A stretch of DNA of 64,000 bases from Ruminococcus flavefaciens ATCC 19208 (GCF_000518765.1 NZ_JAEF01000016.1:62001-126000); one strand, 5' to 3'. Shown: positions 43,245 to 52,191, counted from the stretch's first letter. Notes: generated by a model not told the origin, from the sequence alone. A program made the numbers and translations.

Positions 43245-44075
43245 TTATTTCATGGTGAAGCTGTCGGCGGTATCCTCTGACTCTGCACCGTATTCCAGCT
43301 GCACCTCAGTTTTTGATTTCCTGCACTGCAGCTCAAATGACCTGCGCAGGGTGATAAGCTGCTGAGTATTCATATTTGCAGCCGATACGGAAGCTATGTC
43401 AGCCGCCGCCCTGCCGCCTGCAAAATATGCAAATTTGCGGATATCGCGGCGGAGCTCCTCATCGCAGAGCTGTATATCCTTAGCCTGTGACTTTATGGTA
43501 TCATCGTCGCTGTATTTCTTCGTAACACCTGCATTTACCTGAGCAGGCACGGCAACGAAGCTCCATTCGTAAGCGTCCGTGATATCATCGAGAACGGTAT
43601 GGCACATATTTCCGCTGTACTTTTTTCCCTTAACGTGATTGCAGGTGGATATATTCTTATCGTTACCGCAGACAGAGCATATCCTCTTGGCTGCGGAGCA
43701 GGAAATGCTGACTTCCTTTTTGATACCGCCGTCAATTTCGGCAATAAGGTTCTTGTTTTCATCAGTCCTCACCATGTACGCCATAGCTTTGAGGTAAACG
43801 TAAGGCTTGCCGAACTGTGTGAGCAGTGTATCATCGGTGACAAGCTCCGTATCGAAGATACGCGCATTCTGATTTGATGTGGAGGCATCATGGTCGAATA
43901 TACCTGTTTTGCCGATGAATTTTTCTCTGAGGGTATCAAGAGCATTTTCCGAGAAGCGTTCACAGTCGCGGTCGATATCGTTATCACAGAGTATGACCGA
44001 GAATACATATACCTCGTCCTCAGAGAGAGGACGGCGTGTGAATTTATTGATCTTATCGAGAATAGACTTGTCCAT
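43245..44075 (-). CDS. Phage prohead protease-like protein
   Basis: 276 residues from ATG 44075, with AAAGGAG upstream. FSVILCDNDIDRDCERFSEN then LREKFIGKTGIFDHD and IKKEVSISCSAAKRICSVCG with a following CNHVKGKKYSGN then DAYEWSFVAVPAQ: these blocks recur in head-maturation proteins of phages of gut Clostridia. The His in FDHD and the Ser in VSISCS fit the catalytic pair of the herpesvirus-type fold (inference). It lies after the capsid gene, the reverse of the usual protease-then-capsid order, and is separated from it by dispersed repeats. Confidence 0.65.
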   Translation of the reverse strand: MDKSILDKINKFTRRPLSEDEVYVFSVILCDNDIDRDCERFSENALDTLREKFIGKTGIFDHDASTSNQNARIFDTELVTDDTLLTQFGKPYVYLKAMAYMVRTDENKNLIAEIDGGIKKEVSISCSAAKRICSVCGNDKNISTCNHVKGKKYSGNMCHTVLDDITDAYEWSFVAVPAQVNAGVTKKYSDDDTIKSQAKDIQLCDEELRRDIRKFAYFAGGRAAADIASVSAANMNTQQLITLRRSFELQCRKSKTEVQLEYGAESEDTADSFTMK

Positions 44076-44096
44076 ATTATCTCCTTTCGGTTTATT

Positions 44097-44262
44097 TGTA
44101 GGGACGCCCATTGGGCGTCCGTCAGATCTGTGTTATCTTTCATAAGGACGACCAATTAAGCAGTGTCCAAAATCTTTGATTTGGCTGGCAATGCTATATG
44201 CAGAGCTGGTCGTCCCTACAGGATTTTTATGTAGGGGCTGCCTTTGGCAGCCCGCAACACAA
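44097..44262. repeat. Dispersed palindromic repeats inside the phage cluster
   Basis: Three units: GGGACGCCCATTGGGCGTCC hairpin; the 70-base element 44146-44215 with ends GGACGACC and GGTCGTCC and core AAAATCTTTGATTTGG; and GTAGGGGCTGCCTTTGGCAG followed by CCC. The group sits exactly between the capsid and protease genes. Confidence 0.85.
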
Positions 44263-44270
44263 AAACGGTT

Positions 44271-45236
44271 TTATTCACCAGTTGTAATAGTAAGCACCTT
44301 AACAGCATCTGGAGTTATCTTTCTGAAACCGCAGGTGATAGAAACTGTCATCTGATCGAGCTGACGGTCGATGAGCTTGTCGGTCTCCATGATAAGGTCT
44401 GTGCTTGTGATGAATTCAAGTGCGAAATTGCGGTCGATACCGATGATGGTATCATTATCGGCAGCCGATGTCTTGACCAATTCCGAGCCGAATGGGAGAA
44501 TGAGCTTGCCGTCTGCATTTGCAGAGCACTCCTTGAGCTGATCCATGGCAGCTATTTTTGAAGCTACAGCAGGAGAAGCGATGACAGTAGTCATATCGAA
44601 GCAGTCAAATTCGCCGTAGAGTGCAGCAAGGTCATCGTATGTGAGTGCGGAAGTAGTGATAGGAGTTGTATCTGCTTCAAGTACGGCAACAGCCTTTTTT
44701 ACTACCGACACAGCAAGTCTTGCACCCACGCTTCTGAGCATAACGCCGAAAACATCGAGTCTCTGCTGACGGATAGCTTCATAGGAAGCACTGATAAGTC
44801 TGCCGAACTTTTCAAGCACAGTAGCTGTAGTGCTTTCTGTAACTGTAGCCTCTGGGAGAGTTTCTGCCTGATCTGTAGTTGTGTAAGTCTCGGTGTCATC
44901 GAGTACGCAGCCCAGATACTGACCGCTTGCACATACGGTCTTTGCAGCACATACGGTATTGAGTACAGTTTCATCGAAGCCCTTTCTGATGCAGCGTGTA
45001 ACGAATTCGGGGAAGAGAACGGCAGTCTCCGTAGTCGAGAAGAACTTCTCAACGCAGTCGCAGTCCTGACCGTTTATCCTGATATTGAAACGCTTGAGCT
45101 GTCTCTCAAAAGCGTCCAGCTTTTCAAGTGGAGTACCTGCGTATGCCGAGGAGGGGTCAAGCTCCTCAAGAGCAGCAGTGAATGACTTTCCGCTGAGATT
45201 GTAAAGACCCTTTTCAAGTTTGATATCGTTATACAT
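44271..45236 (-). CDS. Phage major capsid protein-like
   Basis: 321 residues from ATG 45236 (GGAGGTAACTAT ahead). Features of HK97-fold capsid proteins of Clostridial phages: N-terminal helical segment, VLFPEFVTRCIRKGFDETVL, an extended strand region with TEATVTESTTATVLEKFGRL-like sequence (residues about 135-155), and a later ALYGEFDCFDMTTVIASPA. The C-terminus FRKITPDAVKVLTITTGE is a strand typical of the fold. No N-terminal scaffold or delta domain precedes it. It follows the portal gene by 13 bases. Confidence 0.7.
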   Translation of the reverse strand: MYNDIKLEKGLYNLSGKSFTAALEELDPSSAYAGTPLEKLDAFERQLKRFNIRINGQDCDCVEKFFSTTETAVLFPEFVTRCIRKGFDETVLNTVCAAKTVCASGQYLGCVLDDTETYTTTDQAETLPEATVTESTTATVLEKFGRLISASYEAIRQQRLDVFGVMLRSVGARLAVSVVKKAVAVLEADTTPITTSALTYDDLAALYGEFDCFDMTTVIASPAVASKIAAMDQLKECSANADGKLILPFGSELVKTSAADNDTIIGIDRNFALEFITSTDLIMETDKLIDRQLDQMTVSITCGFRKITPDAVKVLTITTGE

Positions 45237-45249
45237 ATAGTTACCTCCG

Positions 45250-46386
45250 TTATTCTTCATTTTTTTCAAGGCGGAGCTCTATCTCTCGCGCCTGAGCGTT
45301 TTTCAGCCTTGCTTCCGCAAGAGCTGTTTCGTCCTGTAGATTGATATTGTCCCACTCTACAGAGCAGGAAGCTTCCGCACCTATGGAAGCAAGGAATGAA
45401 TTGCCCACATCGCATATGACAGGTGTGAGAAGTCTGCGGTAGTATTCAAGCTCCGATGTGAGTATGTCTGCCTGTTGAGATGACATTCTCTCCGTAGAGC
45501 TCCACGAGAGTCCCAGCAGAAACGGCGGTATTGAGAGCTTTGCAATTAGCTGTTCGAGTATCTGTCTCACAGGGACATTTGTATCAAAGAGCTGATTTTC
45601 AGCACCTATGACCTTGATATCTACATCTCCAACAGCCACAAAGTCCTTTACCTGACCGTATTTGGCTGAGTTCATACCGTCTGCCCACTCACGGGCTATC
45701 TGCTGAGCCCGTTCACGGGAGTTCAGCATATCTCCTGCCTGTCCCGATGGCTTATAGGTCACTGCATAGCGGACATTTCCTGCGCGGTCGAAATTCTGAC
45801 CGATGCATTCGTATATCCTCATAAGGATACCGCTGAGTGACGGAAGCCCTCTGAGCAGGGAGTTTCCCCCTGTAAGAGAAGCATAGAGTATGCGTTCGGG
45901 GTGAGCTATTTTTCGGGAACTGCCGTCGGGAGCGATGACAGTATAGCTCCTGCTGAAGGGGTCAGCTCCTGCGGACAGCCTTATGCGTGAAACATCTCCG
46001 TTCCAAAGCCCTGCAATGCGCTGTTCTTCGCTGTCGGGAACTATCTCACCTGCGGCACTTCCGTAGGTGATGAGACTGTCGAGGAAATTATCCGCAAAGC
46101 AGCCTATCGAGCGTCCTGTAAGACCTACGGGAACGTTTGCAAGGAAGTCGTCAAGCTCCTGCTGATATTTCTCGTCCGAGGATATAACGCGGAAGCCGCC
46201 TGTGAGTCTGATGATTTTCATAATAGCCGCATCAATGATAGGTACAGCATATCGAAGCCTGTCGTAAAGCTCCTTTTCATATGGCTGAACAGCCGCAGGA
46301 AGAGCGAATTTCTCACAGCATGAACGCTGTGTGCTTATAAGCTCGGGAGCAGTTTTCGGAGTGTTTTTCTTCTGAAAAAGCTTCAT
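45250..46386 (-). CDS. Phage portal protein-like
   Basis: 378 residues, shorter than many portals (about 420-500). YEKELYDRLRYAVPIIDAAI then RLTGGFRVISSDEKYQQEL at the N-terminal clip region, SLITYGSAAGEIVPDSEEQR, LLRGLPSLSGILMRIYECIG, and LSIPPFLLGLSWSSTERMSS near the stem helix are portal-like. AGGAGG stands before the ATG. Follows the large terminase gene by 36 bases, the normal place for a portal. Confidence 0.75.
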   Translation of the reverse strand: MKLFQKKNTPKTAPELISTQRSCCEKFALPAAVQPYEKELYDRLRYAVPIIDAAIMKIIRLTGGFRVISSDEKYQQELDDFLANVPVGLTGRSIGCFADNFLDSLITYGSAAGEIVPDSEEQRIAGLWNGDVSRIRLSAGADPFSRSYTVIAPDGSSRKIAHPERILYASLTGGNSLLRGLPSLSGILMRIYECIGQNFDRAGNVRYAVTYKPSGQAGDMLNSRERAQQIAREWADGMNSAKYGQVKDFVAVGDVDIKVIGAENQLFDTNVPVRQILEQLIAKLSIPPFLLGLSWSSTERMSSQQADILTSELEYYRRLLTPVICDVGNSFLASIGAEASCSVEWDNINLQDETALAEARLKNAQAREIELRLEKNEE

Positions 46387-46422
46387 GATTCCTCCTTATT
46401 TGATTATTACTGAACGGTAGTT

Positions 46423-47679
46423 TTATCGGGTTACGGACAGTGCGATAAGGTCGCCGCTGTCCTGAGAATTGAGCATATCCGCCACAAAATAGCGCATATC
46501 GTCCATAGCGTGGTCGTTTTCCTTTATGGGAGCGTCTGTGCCTGCTTTTTCATTCCAGCTGTACAGCGTGAACTCCCTCAGTATATCCCTGCACGATGAA
46601 TGGAATTTCAGCCTGCCCTGTTTAAGAGCAGTGCTTACCTGCCTTATGCCCGAAATAACATCGTTATCGGCTTTGACTACGGGATATTTTCCATGTCTGC
46701 GGATACATTCGATGAAGCTTGCTGCGGACGGGTCAACGATGACTTTTTCGATATGCCGCGAGCCTGCAAGCTCCTCAAGTGCTGCATAGTGCTCCTCATC
46801 GGTACGGGATAAGCCCTCGCGGCGTGAGTCGTAGTAGTATTCACTGAGCCTGTACCATATGCCGCCGCTGAGTCCCCAAAGCCCGAAGGACGAGGGATTG
46901 ACAGTGCCGTAATCGCAGGATATGACGTATTTTTCACACTGTATATCGCCGCTGATAACGTGTTCGCTTTCGCTGAACATAGGGTAGACTACTCCCTGTG
47001 AAGCCGTCCATTTGCCCAGTATGAAACGGTCGTAGAAAGTGCCCGAGTACATACGCTCATAGCGTTTTCTGACGCTTTTCGACAGTGACGGATTATCCGC
47101 CATAGTGAAGTGCAGATACAGAGCATTTTTCTCTTTGCGTTTCTTTATCCACTCGTTGTAGAACCAGTGTGACGGATTATCGGGATTGCAGTTGAACCAC
47201 ATTTTCGAGCCGTTCACCGAGCATCTTGCCAGAGCCTGTTCAACGAATGAACGGGGCATGAGTGCCACCTCATCGAAGAATACTCCCGACAGAGTCATAC
47301 CCTGTATAAGAGCAGCGGAGCTTTCGTCCTTGCCGCCGAAAAGGTATATTCTGTTGGTACAGCCGTTAAAGGTCATATCGAAGTAATTTCCGCTGACCTT
47401 TTCGCTTATGATGTATCCCTGTTCTTTCAGAAAAGGGATCAGGGGAGTCACAACGTTTCTGCGGAGCGAGGTTATAGTCTTTCCGCACATGGCGAAAGCT
47501 CCGCCGTTAAATCGCTGACTTGCCCAGAATATGAATCCCAGTGACATTGAAAGAGTCTTGCCGCTTCGCACAGCTCCGTCGCATATTATAGCGTCATAGC
47601 CGCTGAACTTCTGTGAAGCCCACCACCTCATGGCTATTTTTTGTTTGAGTGAGAGCTTAGTTATCTTCAAAGTCCTCAC
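46423..47679 (-). CDS. terL: Phage terminase large subunit
   Basis: 418 residues: Walker A GAVRSGKT (35-42), Walker B-like GVFFDEVALMPRS, coupling region WFNCNPDNPSHWFYNEW, and the RNase H-like nuclease part with VISCDYGTVNPSSFGLWG and KVIVDPSAASFI, ending KENDHAMDDMRYFVADML. PBSX/Terminase_6 type. All motifs are intact, so the motor could still be active. It overlaps the small subunit by 23 bases. Confidence 0.9.
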   Translation of the reverse strand: MRTLKITKLSLKQKIAMRWWASQKFSGYDAIICDGAVRSGKTLSMSLGFIFWASQRFNGGAFAMCGKTITSLRRNVVTPLIPFLKEQGYIISEKVSGNYFDMTFNGCTNRIYLFGGKDESSAALIQGMTLSGVFFDEVALMPRSFVEQALARCSVNGSKMWFNCNPDNPSHWFYNEWIKKRKEKNALYLHFTMADNPSLSKSVRKRYERMYSGTFYDRFILGKWTASQGVVYPMFSESEHVISGDIQCEKYVISCDYGTVNPSSFGLWGLSGGIWYRLSEYYYDSRREGLSRTDEEHYAALEELAGSRHIEKVIVDPSAASFIECIRRHGKYPVVKADNDVISGIRQVSTALKQGRLKFHSSCRDILREFTLYSWNEKAGTDAPIKENDHAMDDMRYFVADMLNSQDSGDLIALSVTR

Positions 47680-48142
47680 ACTCCTCTTGGGCGGTCATTG
47701 CTCTTATGAGACTTGCCGCCTTGTCGCGGTCGCTGTAGGCGTTTTCAAGCTCGAACAGCTTTTCGAGAGATTTCATTCTGTCGAAGAATTTTACTTCTAC
47801 GCCGCCTCCTTTTACACGTTTTATCTCGGAAACGTTGAAAAGATCAAGCTTTCCGATAGTTTTCGCAGGCGGCAGCTCATCGGCGAACACAAGATATACC
47901 GCGTCGGTGCAGCTGCCGAAAGCAAGCCTTTTCAGACCTGATATAATGCTGCCGCTGTCGGAGAGGATATCTCTTATCCGTGCGATAGTATCCTGACATT
48001 CTTTTGCTTTGAGAAGCTCGATGCCTGCGGTGAGGGCATTTTCACGGGGAAAGCCTGCTTTCAAAGCAGCTTCCTCCGCACTTCCGAGTGTAACATAGTT
48101 ACAGCAGAAGATATTGAGTTTTGCTTTAGTGTTTCTGTTCAA
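47657..48142 (-). CDS. Phage terminase small subunit-like
   Basis: 161 residues if translation starts at TTG 48142, ten bases after AAAGGAGG; an in-frame reading to 48214 has no ribosome site. An N-terminal helix-turn-helix (NIFCCNYVTLGSAEEAALKA, GFPRENALTAGIELL) and a C-terminal helical part (FFDRMKSLEKLFELENAYSD) are as in Terminase_2-type small subunits. First gene of the cluster. No integrase, repressor or att site is seen upstream. Confidence 0.7.
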   Translation of the reverse strand: MNRNTKAKLNIFCCNYVTLGSAEEAALKAGFPRENALTAGIELLKAKECQDTIARIRDILSDSGSIISGLKRLAFGSCTDAVYLVFADELPPAKTIGKLDLFNVSEIKRVKGGGVEVKFFDRMKSLEKLFELENAYSDRDKAASLIRAMTAQEECEDFEDN

Positions 48143-48298
48143 AAAAGTATGACCTCCTTTCAGTCCCGAACAAAACCACCGTTCATAAGGGGGCTGAAAA
48201 AAGGTCAAATTCAATGCATACCCGTTGAATATTGAAAAAATAATTTTTCACTTTGTATATCTGCACAATTCGTGCAGGCTTTTATTGTACAGACTAAA

Positions 48299-48322
48299 TA
48301 AAAAGGACTGCCGAAGCAGTCC
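48299..48322 (-). terminator. Hairpin with T-run on the minus strand
   Basis: GGACTGC (48305-48311) and GCAGTCC (48316-48322) around CGAA; the minus strand continues TTTTTATTT. It would stop leftward transcription before the phage cluster. Confidence 0.65.
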
Positions 48323-48335
48323 TGAACAGATTTTT

Positions 48336-48462
48336 GTAGGGACGACCAGCTCTGCATATAGCATTGCCAGCCAAATCAAAGATTTGGGGCACTGTTTAAT
48401 TGGTCGTCCGTTCCGTGATTGATGTTGTATGTTTGAGGACGCGCAATGCGCGTCCTCTACAT
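48336..48462. repeat. Dispersed palindromic repeats
   Basis: Element 48340-48409 (ends GGACGACC/GGTCGTCC, core CCAAATCAAAGATTTGG), then GAGGACGCGCAATGCG with CGTCCTCTAC. The first is about the reverse complement of the copy at 44146-44215. Confidence 0.85.
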
Positions 48463-48480
48463 TAAACCATAGTATTTGTA

Positions 48481-48509
48481 TTGACAGTACAGCGATGTTG
48501 TGCTATAAT
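48481..48509 (+). promoter_or_regulatory. Consensus promoter
   Basis: TTGACA (48481-48486), 17 bases, TATAAT (48504-48509). Confidence 0.88.
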
Positions 48510-48551
48510 TGTTGCTAACATCAATCGGAATTTTACAGAGTAATCTCAAAT

Positions 48552-49112
48552 ATGAAAGAGAGCCAAGGAATGAATAAAAAAACCAAACTATTGCTTTACA
48601 CTGTTGTATCAATAATACTTTTGTTAATACTGTATATTCTATTTCATGAATTAGGTCATTTGATCGTCATGCTTTCCGTCGGAGAAGTTATTGATGATTT
48701 CAGTATACTTGGAGCTCATGTCAGCGGACATGGCGGAGAATACACATTTGCTTCCACCTTGTGGCTTCACGCAAATGGAGCAGTTTTACCTCTGATCATT
48801 TCTATGGTGTATTTATTGTTCTACAAAAAAGATCGGCAAAACACTTTTTACCGAATATTTTCTTTTTTCGCAGTTTTTGTGCCGATATTTTCTTTATTTG
48901 CGTGGGTATTTGTTCCTATTGTCTATATCAAAGGAACTGCGCCGCCCAGTGACGATGTCACAAAGTTCCTTACGTCTTTTTCTCAGATCGCCAATCCGTT
49001 GTTCGTAAGTATAGCTGCTTTGGTTATCATTGCACTATGCAGCATATTTTTTATAAAAAAAGGTGTTTTTCGCAATTATATCTGCGAATTAAAAGAAGCA
49101 AACAAGAAATGA
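48552..49112 (+). CDS. Membrane protein with HExxH motif, M50-like
   Basis: 186 residues (or 180 from the ATG at 48570; neither start has a clear ribosome site). A first membrane helix (about 13-30) runs straight into FHELGHLIVM (HExxH at 32-36), the arrangement of site-2-type M50 metalloproteases, which cut within the membrane. Further helices at about 73-88, 98-122 and 143-167. The second M50 motif (LDG or NxxPxxxLDG) is not visible; HANGAVLPL at about 75-83 might correspond. It may be an inactive or divergent relative. It has its own promoter and terminator. Confidence 0.65.
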   Translation: MKESQGMNKKTKLLLYTVVSIILLLILYILFHELGHLIVMLSVGEVIDDFSILGAHVSGHGGEYTFASTLWLHANGAVLPLIISMVYLLFYKKDRQNTFYRIFSFFAVFVPIFSLFAWVFVPIVYIKGTAPPSDDVTKFLTSFSQIANPLFVSIAALVIIALCSIFFIKKGVFRNYICELKEANKK

Positions 49113-49153
49113 CTATAAATTCTGATTTATCTTAGTACCAATATGATAAAACA

Positions 49154-49187
49154 ATGCCCCGAGCGTGTCAAAAACGCTTCGGGGCAT
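49154..49187 (+). terminator. Terminator
   Basis: ATGCCCCGAGCGT (49154-49166) pairs with ACGCTTCGGGGCAT (49174-49187) with one bulge; the T-run is weak. Confidence 0.7.
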
Positions 49188-49226
49188 AGCTTATATATGG
49201 GTATCCGTTTTATGGCGTTACCTAAT

Positions 49227-49253
49227 GGGACGTCGAGGACGCCGTCCCCTACA
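49227..49253. repeat. Dispersed palindromic repeat, short unit
   Basis: GGGACGTCGAGGACGCCGTC then CCCTACA; overlaps the ispD stop region. Confidence 0.7.
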
Positions 49254-49923
49254 TTTTCAGCAGAACTTCCGCAATAGCGATATCTTCGGGAGTCGTTATC
49301 TTTATATTTGTATAATCTCCCACAGTCATTGCGACCTTGCCGCCGATAGCTTCAACAAGCTGGCAGTCATCTGTGAAATCAAGTCCGTGTTCGAGAGCAA
49401 AGTCTATACCCTCAAAGTAAAGTGTACGCTTGAATATCTGCGGAGTCTGAGTGATATAAAGAGAGCTTCTCGGTGGAGTATCAATGATAAGTCCGCCGTC
49501 AACGGTCTTGATAGTGTCCTTTACGGGAACTCCGAGAGTTGCACCGCCGAATACAGAAGCGTCCTTGATGACCTTTTCGATATGCTCGGGCTTTACAAGG
49601 GGGCGCGCACCGTCATGTATGGCAACAAGCTCGGTCTCCTTGGATATCTTCTTTATACCGTTGATAACGCTTTCCTGACGGGTAGAGCCTCCTGTAGTGC
49701 AGGCTGCAAGCTTGGTTATGCCTGCGGCTTCTGCCTCCTCCTGTATTGCAGGTATATCGCTCTCACGAGAAACGATAACAATTTCCGTTATGCTTTCGCA
49801 CTGCTGAAAAGCCTGCATGGTCACACCTATGACCTTTCTTTCGCCCAGTGGCAGCAGTATCTTATTGACACCGCCCATTCTTGTTGAATTGCCTGCACAG
49901 ACAATAACTGCCGATGTTTTCAT
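49249..49923 (-). CDS. ispD: 2-C-methyl-D-erythritol 4-phosphate cytidylyltransferase
   Basis: Third step of the MEP isoprenoid pathway. 224 residues from ATG 49923 (AGAGGTAAT upstream). KTSAVIVCAGNSTRMGGVNK is the glycine-rich CTP site, VAIHDGARPLV the metal-binding block, LGVPVKDTIK and TPQIF the substrate site, and FTDDCQLVEA the C-terminal signature. The stop lies inside a dispersed repeat. A related ribitol-phosphate cytidylyltransferase is possible but no partner reductase is adjacent. Confidence 0.92.
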   Translation of the reverse strand: MKTSAVIVCAGNSTRMGGVNKILLPLGERKVIGVTMQAFQQCESITEIVIVSRESDIPAIQEEAEAAGITKLAACTTGGSTRQESVINGIKKISKETELVAIHDGARPLVKPEHIEKVIKDASVFGGATLGVPVKDTIKTVDGGLIIDTPPRSSLYITQTPQIFKRTLYFEGIDFALEHGLDFTDDCQLVEAIGGKVAMTVGDYTNIKITTPEDIAIAEVLLKM

Positions 49924-49956
49924 ATTACCTCTATTCCGCCGCACTGCGGCTGTGTT

Positions 49957-50826
49957 TTATTTAATTAATCCCTTGAAAAATGCGCACTCATCATCGTTTG
50001 CGGCTGCCGCATCGTCAGACTTTACATTGCAGTGAAAAACGTGAGAGAGCGGATTATTTTCATCGCCGTATACCTTGTATACGTATTTTACTCCCAGATG
50101 GTCAAGTTTTTCCGCAAGCAGGGGAGACTGATAGTTCAGGAAGTCCTCATTTGATGTCATAATGAAGCAGGGTGGGAAATCCGCGGTCACATTATCGACT
50201 ACGTTCAGCTGTTTAAGCAGAGAAAGGGGATACTTTTTAGGCAGATAATCCTTTAAAGTTCCTACACTATCTTCCTTAAAGATATCATAAATGCCGCAGT
50301 TTAGCCCAAGTCCCTTTATTTTCAGTCCCTCGGGTATCCTGAATTTGTAGTTTTTTGCGTACTTGGGGTCAGTCACCATGCAGGCATACAGAGCTATTCC
50401 CATTGCGCCTGCTGAGTCCCCCACAGCGAAGATATTATCCGTATCGAAGCCAAGTTTATCGGCGTTTTTCAGTATCCAGCGAAAGACTGCGTTAGTATCA
50501 TGGTAGGGAGCAGGGTGGCGGTATTTCGGAGCAAGTCTGTACGTGTAGTTTACGACTGCAAAGCCGCGTTTTGCAAGGTCCATGCAGTAAAACTGATAAG
50601 TCTCTTTAGTACCGTAGGTCCAGCCGCCGCCGTGAAAGCTTACGATAACAGGGAGCTTGCCTTTAGCAGCTTTAGGTCGGTAAATGTCCATTATCTGCCA
50701 TTTTCTGTTCTTTCCGTACTGAATATTGTCAAAGCGTCTTATCTCGGGCGGAGTCGTAAGACCTGCGTCACGTTTCCTGTCGCTTTTAGTACACATTCTA
50801 TTGAAAATTAAACTGTTCAGTGACAT
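49957..50826 (-). CDS. Alpha/beta hydrolase (acetyl-esterase type)
   Basis: 289 residues, no signal peptide. Oxyanion motif SFHGGGW (about 63-69), NYTYRLAPKYRHPAPYHD, and nucleophile elbow GDSAG (Ser138), the pattern of the hormone-sensitive-lipase group; the histidine is in LSHVFHCN. Likely cytoplasmic esterase of small acyl esters, perhaps acetylated sugars taken up after hemicellulose breakdown (inference). Next to ispD with 33 bases between. Confidence 0.87.
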   Translation of the reverse strand: MSLNSLIFNRMCTKSDRKRDAGLTTPPEIRRFDNIQYGKNRKWQIMDIYRPKAAKGKLPVIVSFHGGGWTYGTKETYQFYCMDLAKRGFAVVNYTYRLAPKYRHPAPYHDTNAVFRWILKNADKLGFDTDNIFAVGDSAGAMGIALYACMVTDPKYAKNYKFRIPEGLKIKGLGLNCGIYDIFKEDSVGTLKDYLPKKYPLSLLKQLNVVDNVTADFPPCFIMTSNEDFLNYQSPLLAEKLDHLGVKYVYKVYGDENNPLSHVFHCNVKSDDAAAANDDECAFFKGLIK

Positions 50827-50859
50827 TGCAAAGCTCCTTTCATGTTATTTTATATACGA

Positions 50860-51393
50860 TCATTTATCTTTATCCATGAAAACTCTTGAACCAGTTGCAC
50901 CTTTCTGTCCCTGATACTTACCGTTATATGGAGCAAGGGCGTGGTCGTCCATCTGGGCGAATACCAGCTGTCCGACTCTTCTGCCTGCCTTTAATTCGAT
51001 AGCACATCTGTTGGCGTTGAAGAGCTCGAGAGTTATCTCGCCCTTGAAGCCGGGATCCACCCAGCCTGCGTTCTGAATGAACAGTCCCATGCGTCCGAGG
51101 GAGCTTCTTCCTTCCACAAATGCGGTGAGGTCATCGGGCAGCTCGAAATATTCCATAGTCGTAGCAAGTACGAACTGTCCCGGTAGTAAAAGATATGTGT
51201 CTGTGGTGATAGTCTTGTAGTTTATGCTCCCGTCAAGAGTGATAATTCCCGATGGCGAATCGTCAACGATGCTGAAAGTATTTCCCAGCCTTATATCCAC
51301 GCTCGCAGGCTGTATCTGTTCCTTTGTTACGGGCTCGATGACAAGAGTTTTTTCATCAAGCATTTTCAGTATAGTTTTATCCGACAGTATCAT
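50860..51393 (-). CDS. dcd: dCTP deaminase
   Basis: 177 residues. Gives dUTP (or dUMP in bifunctional forms) from d[18 protein letters not shown] near the N-terminus, [14 protein letters not shown] with the nucleotide-binding RSSLGR, and [17 protein letters not shown] with the catalytic Glu are all present; the C-terminal [12 protein letters not shown] closes over the nucleotide. ACGGAGGTTAAG precedes the start. Confidence 0.95.
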   Translation of the reverse strand: MILSDKTILKMLDEKTLVIEPVTKEQIQPASVDIRLGNTFSIVDDSPSGIITLDGSINYKTITTDTYLLLPGQFVLATTMEYFELPDDLTAFVEGRSSLGRMGLFIQNAGWVDPGFKGEITLELFNANRCAIELKAGRRVGQLVFAQMDDHALAPYNGKYQGQKGATGSRVFMDKDK

Positions 51394-51462
51394 ATCTTAA
51401 CCTCCGTGATCTGCATTTATACTAATTATATATTAAAAGCGCAATGTTGTCAATGAAAGCGG

Positions 51463-52191
51463 TCACAGTATCACCAGCTTTTCAAGGAGCTTTTTGTCCT
51501 CGCGCCATGTGGGGCACATCTTATCAAGCAGGGTATAGAACTTCGCTGAATGATCGGGGTGGATAAAGTGGCAGAATTCGTGTGTTACCACATGGGAGAT
51601 GCAGTTCAGAGGAGCTTCTATCATGCGCCTGTTGAGGACTATCATTTTCTTGTAGGTGTGGCAGCTGCCCCAGCGAGCGGTCATGGAGCGTATTTTCAGC
51701 TTGGGGAAATCAATGCCCAGCGGTACGAACTTACTATGCACATCATGCATGACGGAGAGAAATACCTCTTCTGTAAAGGCTTTCAGCCATGCGTTGTATA
51801 TACTTATTTTCCTTGCGCTGTCGCTTGTATCTTTCATATGTATGATGATGCAGTTATTGGCTTTTTCGGCGTATTCGCGGCGGTCAGCCATAGTTTTTAC
51901 TGTGTATTCCTCTCCGAGTATAAAGACCTTTCCGTCGGACAGATTTTTCTGCCTTTCTTTCATAAGCTCACGGGCTGCAAAGCTTTTTACAGCCTGCTGT
52001 ATCATGCTGCTCCTGCTTATGACGAACTCATCGGCAGTCTTTGCAGGTACTCTTTTAGGTGCGGAAACATATACGTTCCCGTCATGCTTTACGCGCAGAT
52101 TTATGTTCTTGACCTTTTTGCGCTGGAAAGTGTACGTTATCTCTCCGAATGGAGTCGTAACTGTGCGGATATCGGTTGAAATGGTGTTCAT
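51463..52191 (-). CDS. YgjP-type zinc metallopeptidase
   Basis: 242 residues from ATG 52191 (CGGAGGTGCTT). The DUF45 domain: NINLRVKHDGNVYVSAPKR at the N-terminus, TARWGSCHTYKKMIVLNRRM, then VVTHEFCHFIHPDHSAKFY with the zinc motif HEFCH and a downstream HxxxF. Such proteins occur in most bacteria, commonly beside restriction systems; here no restriction gene is near. Confidence 0.88.
   Translation of the reverse strand: MNTISTDIRTVTTPFGEITYTFQRKKVKNINLRVKHDGNVYVSAPKRVPAKTADEFVISRSSMIQQAVKSFAARELMKERQKNLSDGKVFILGEEYTVKTMADRREYAEKANNCIIIHMKDTSDSARKISIYNAWLKAFTEEVFLSVMHDVHSKFVPLGIDFPKLKIRSMTARWGSCHTYKKMIVLNRRMIEAPLNCISHVVTHEFCHFIHPDHSAKFYTLLDKMCPTWREDKKLLEKLVIL

Noticed and set aside
41151..48142. 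Complete, inducible prophage
   Set aside because: No integrase, repressor, replication, tape measure or lysis genes and no flanking att repeats can be seen.
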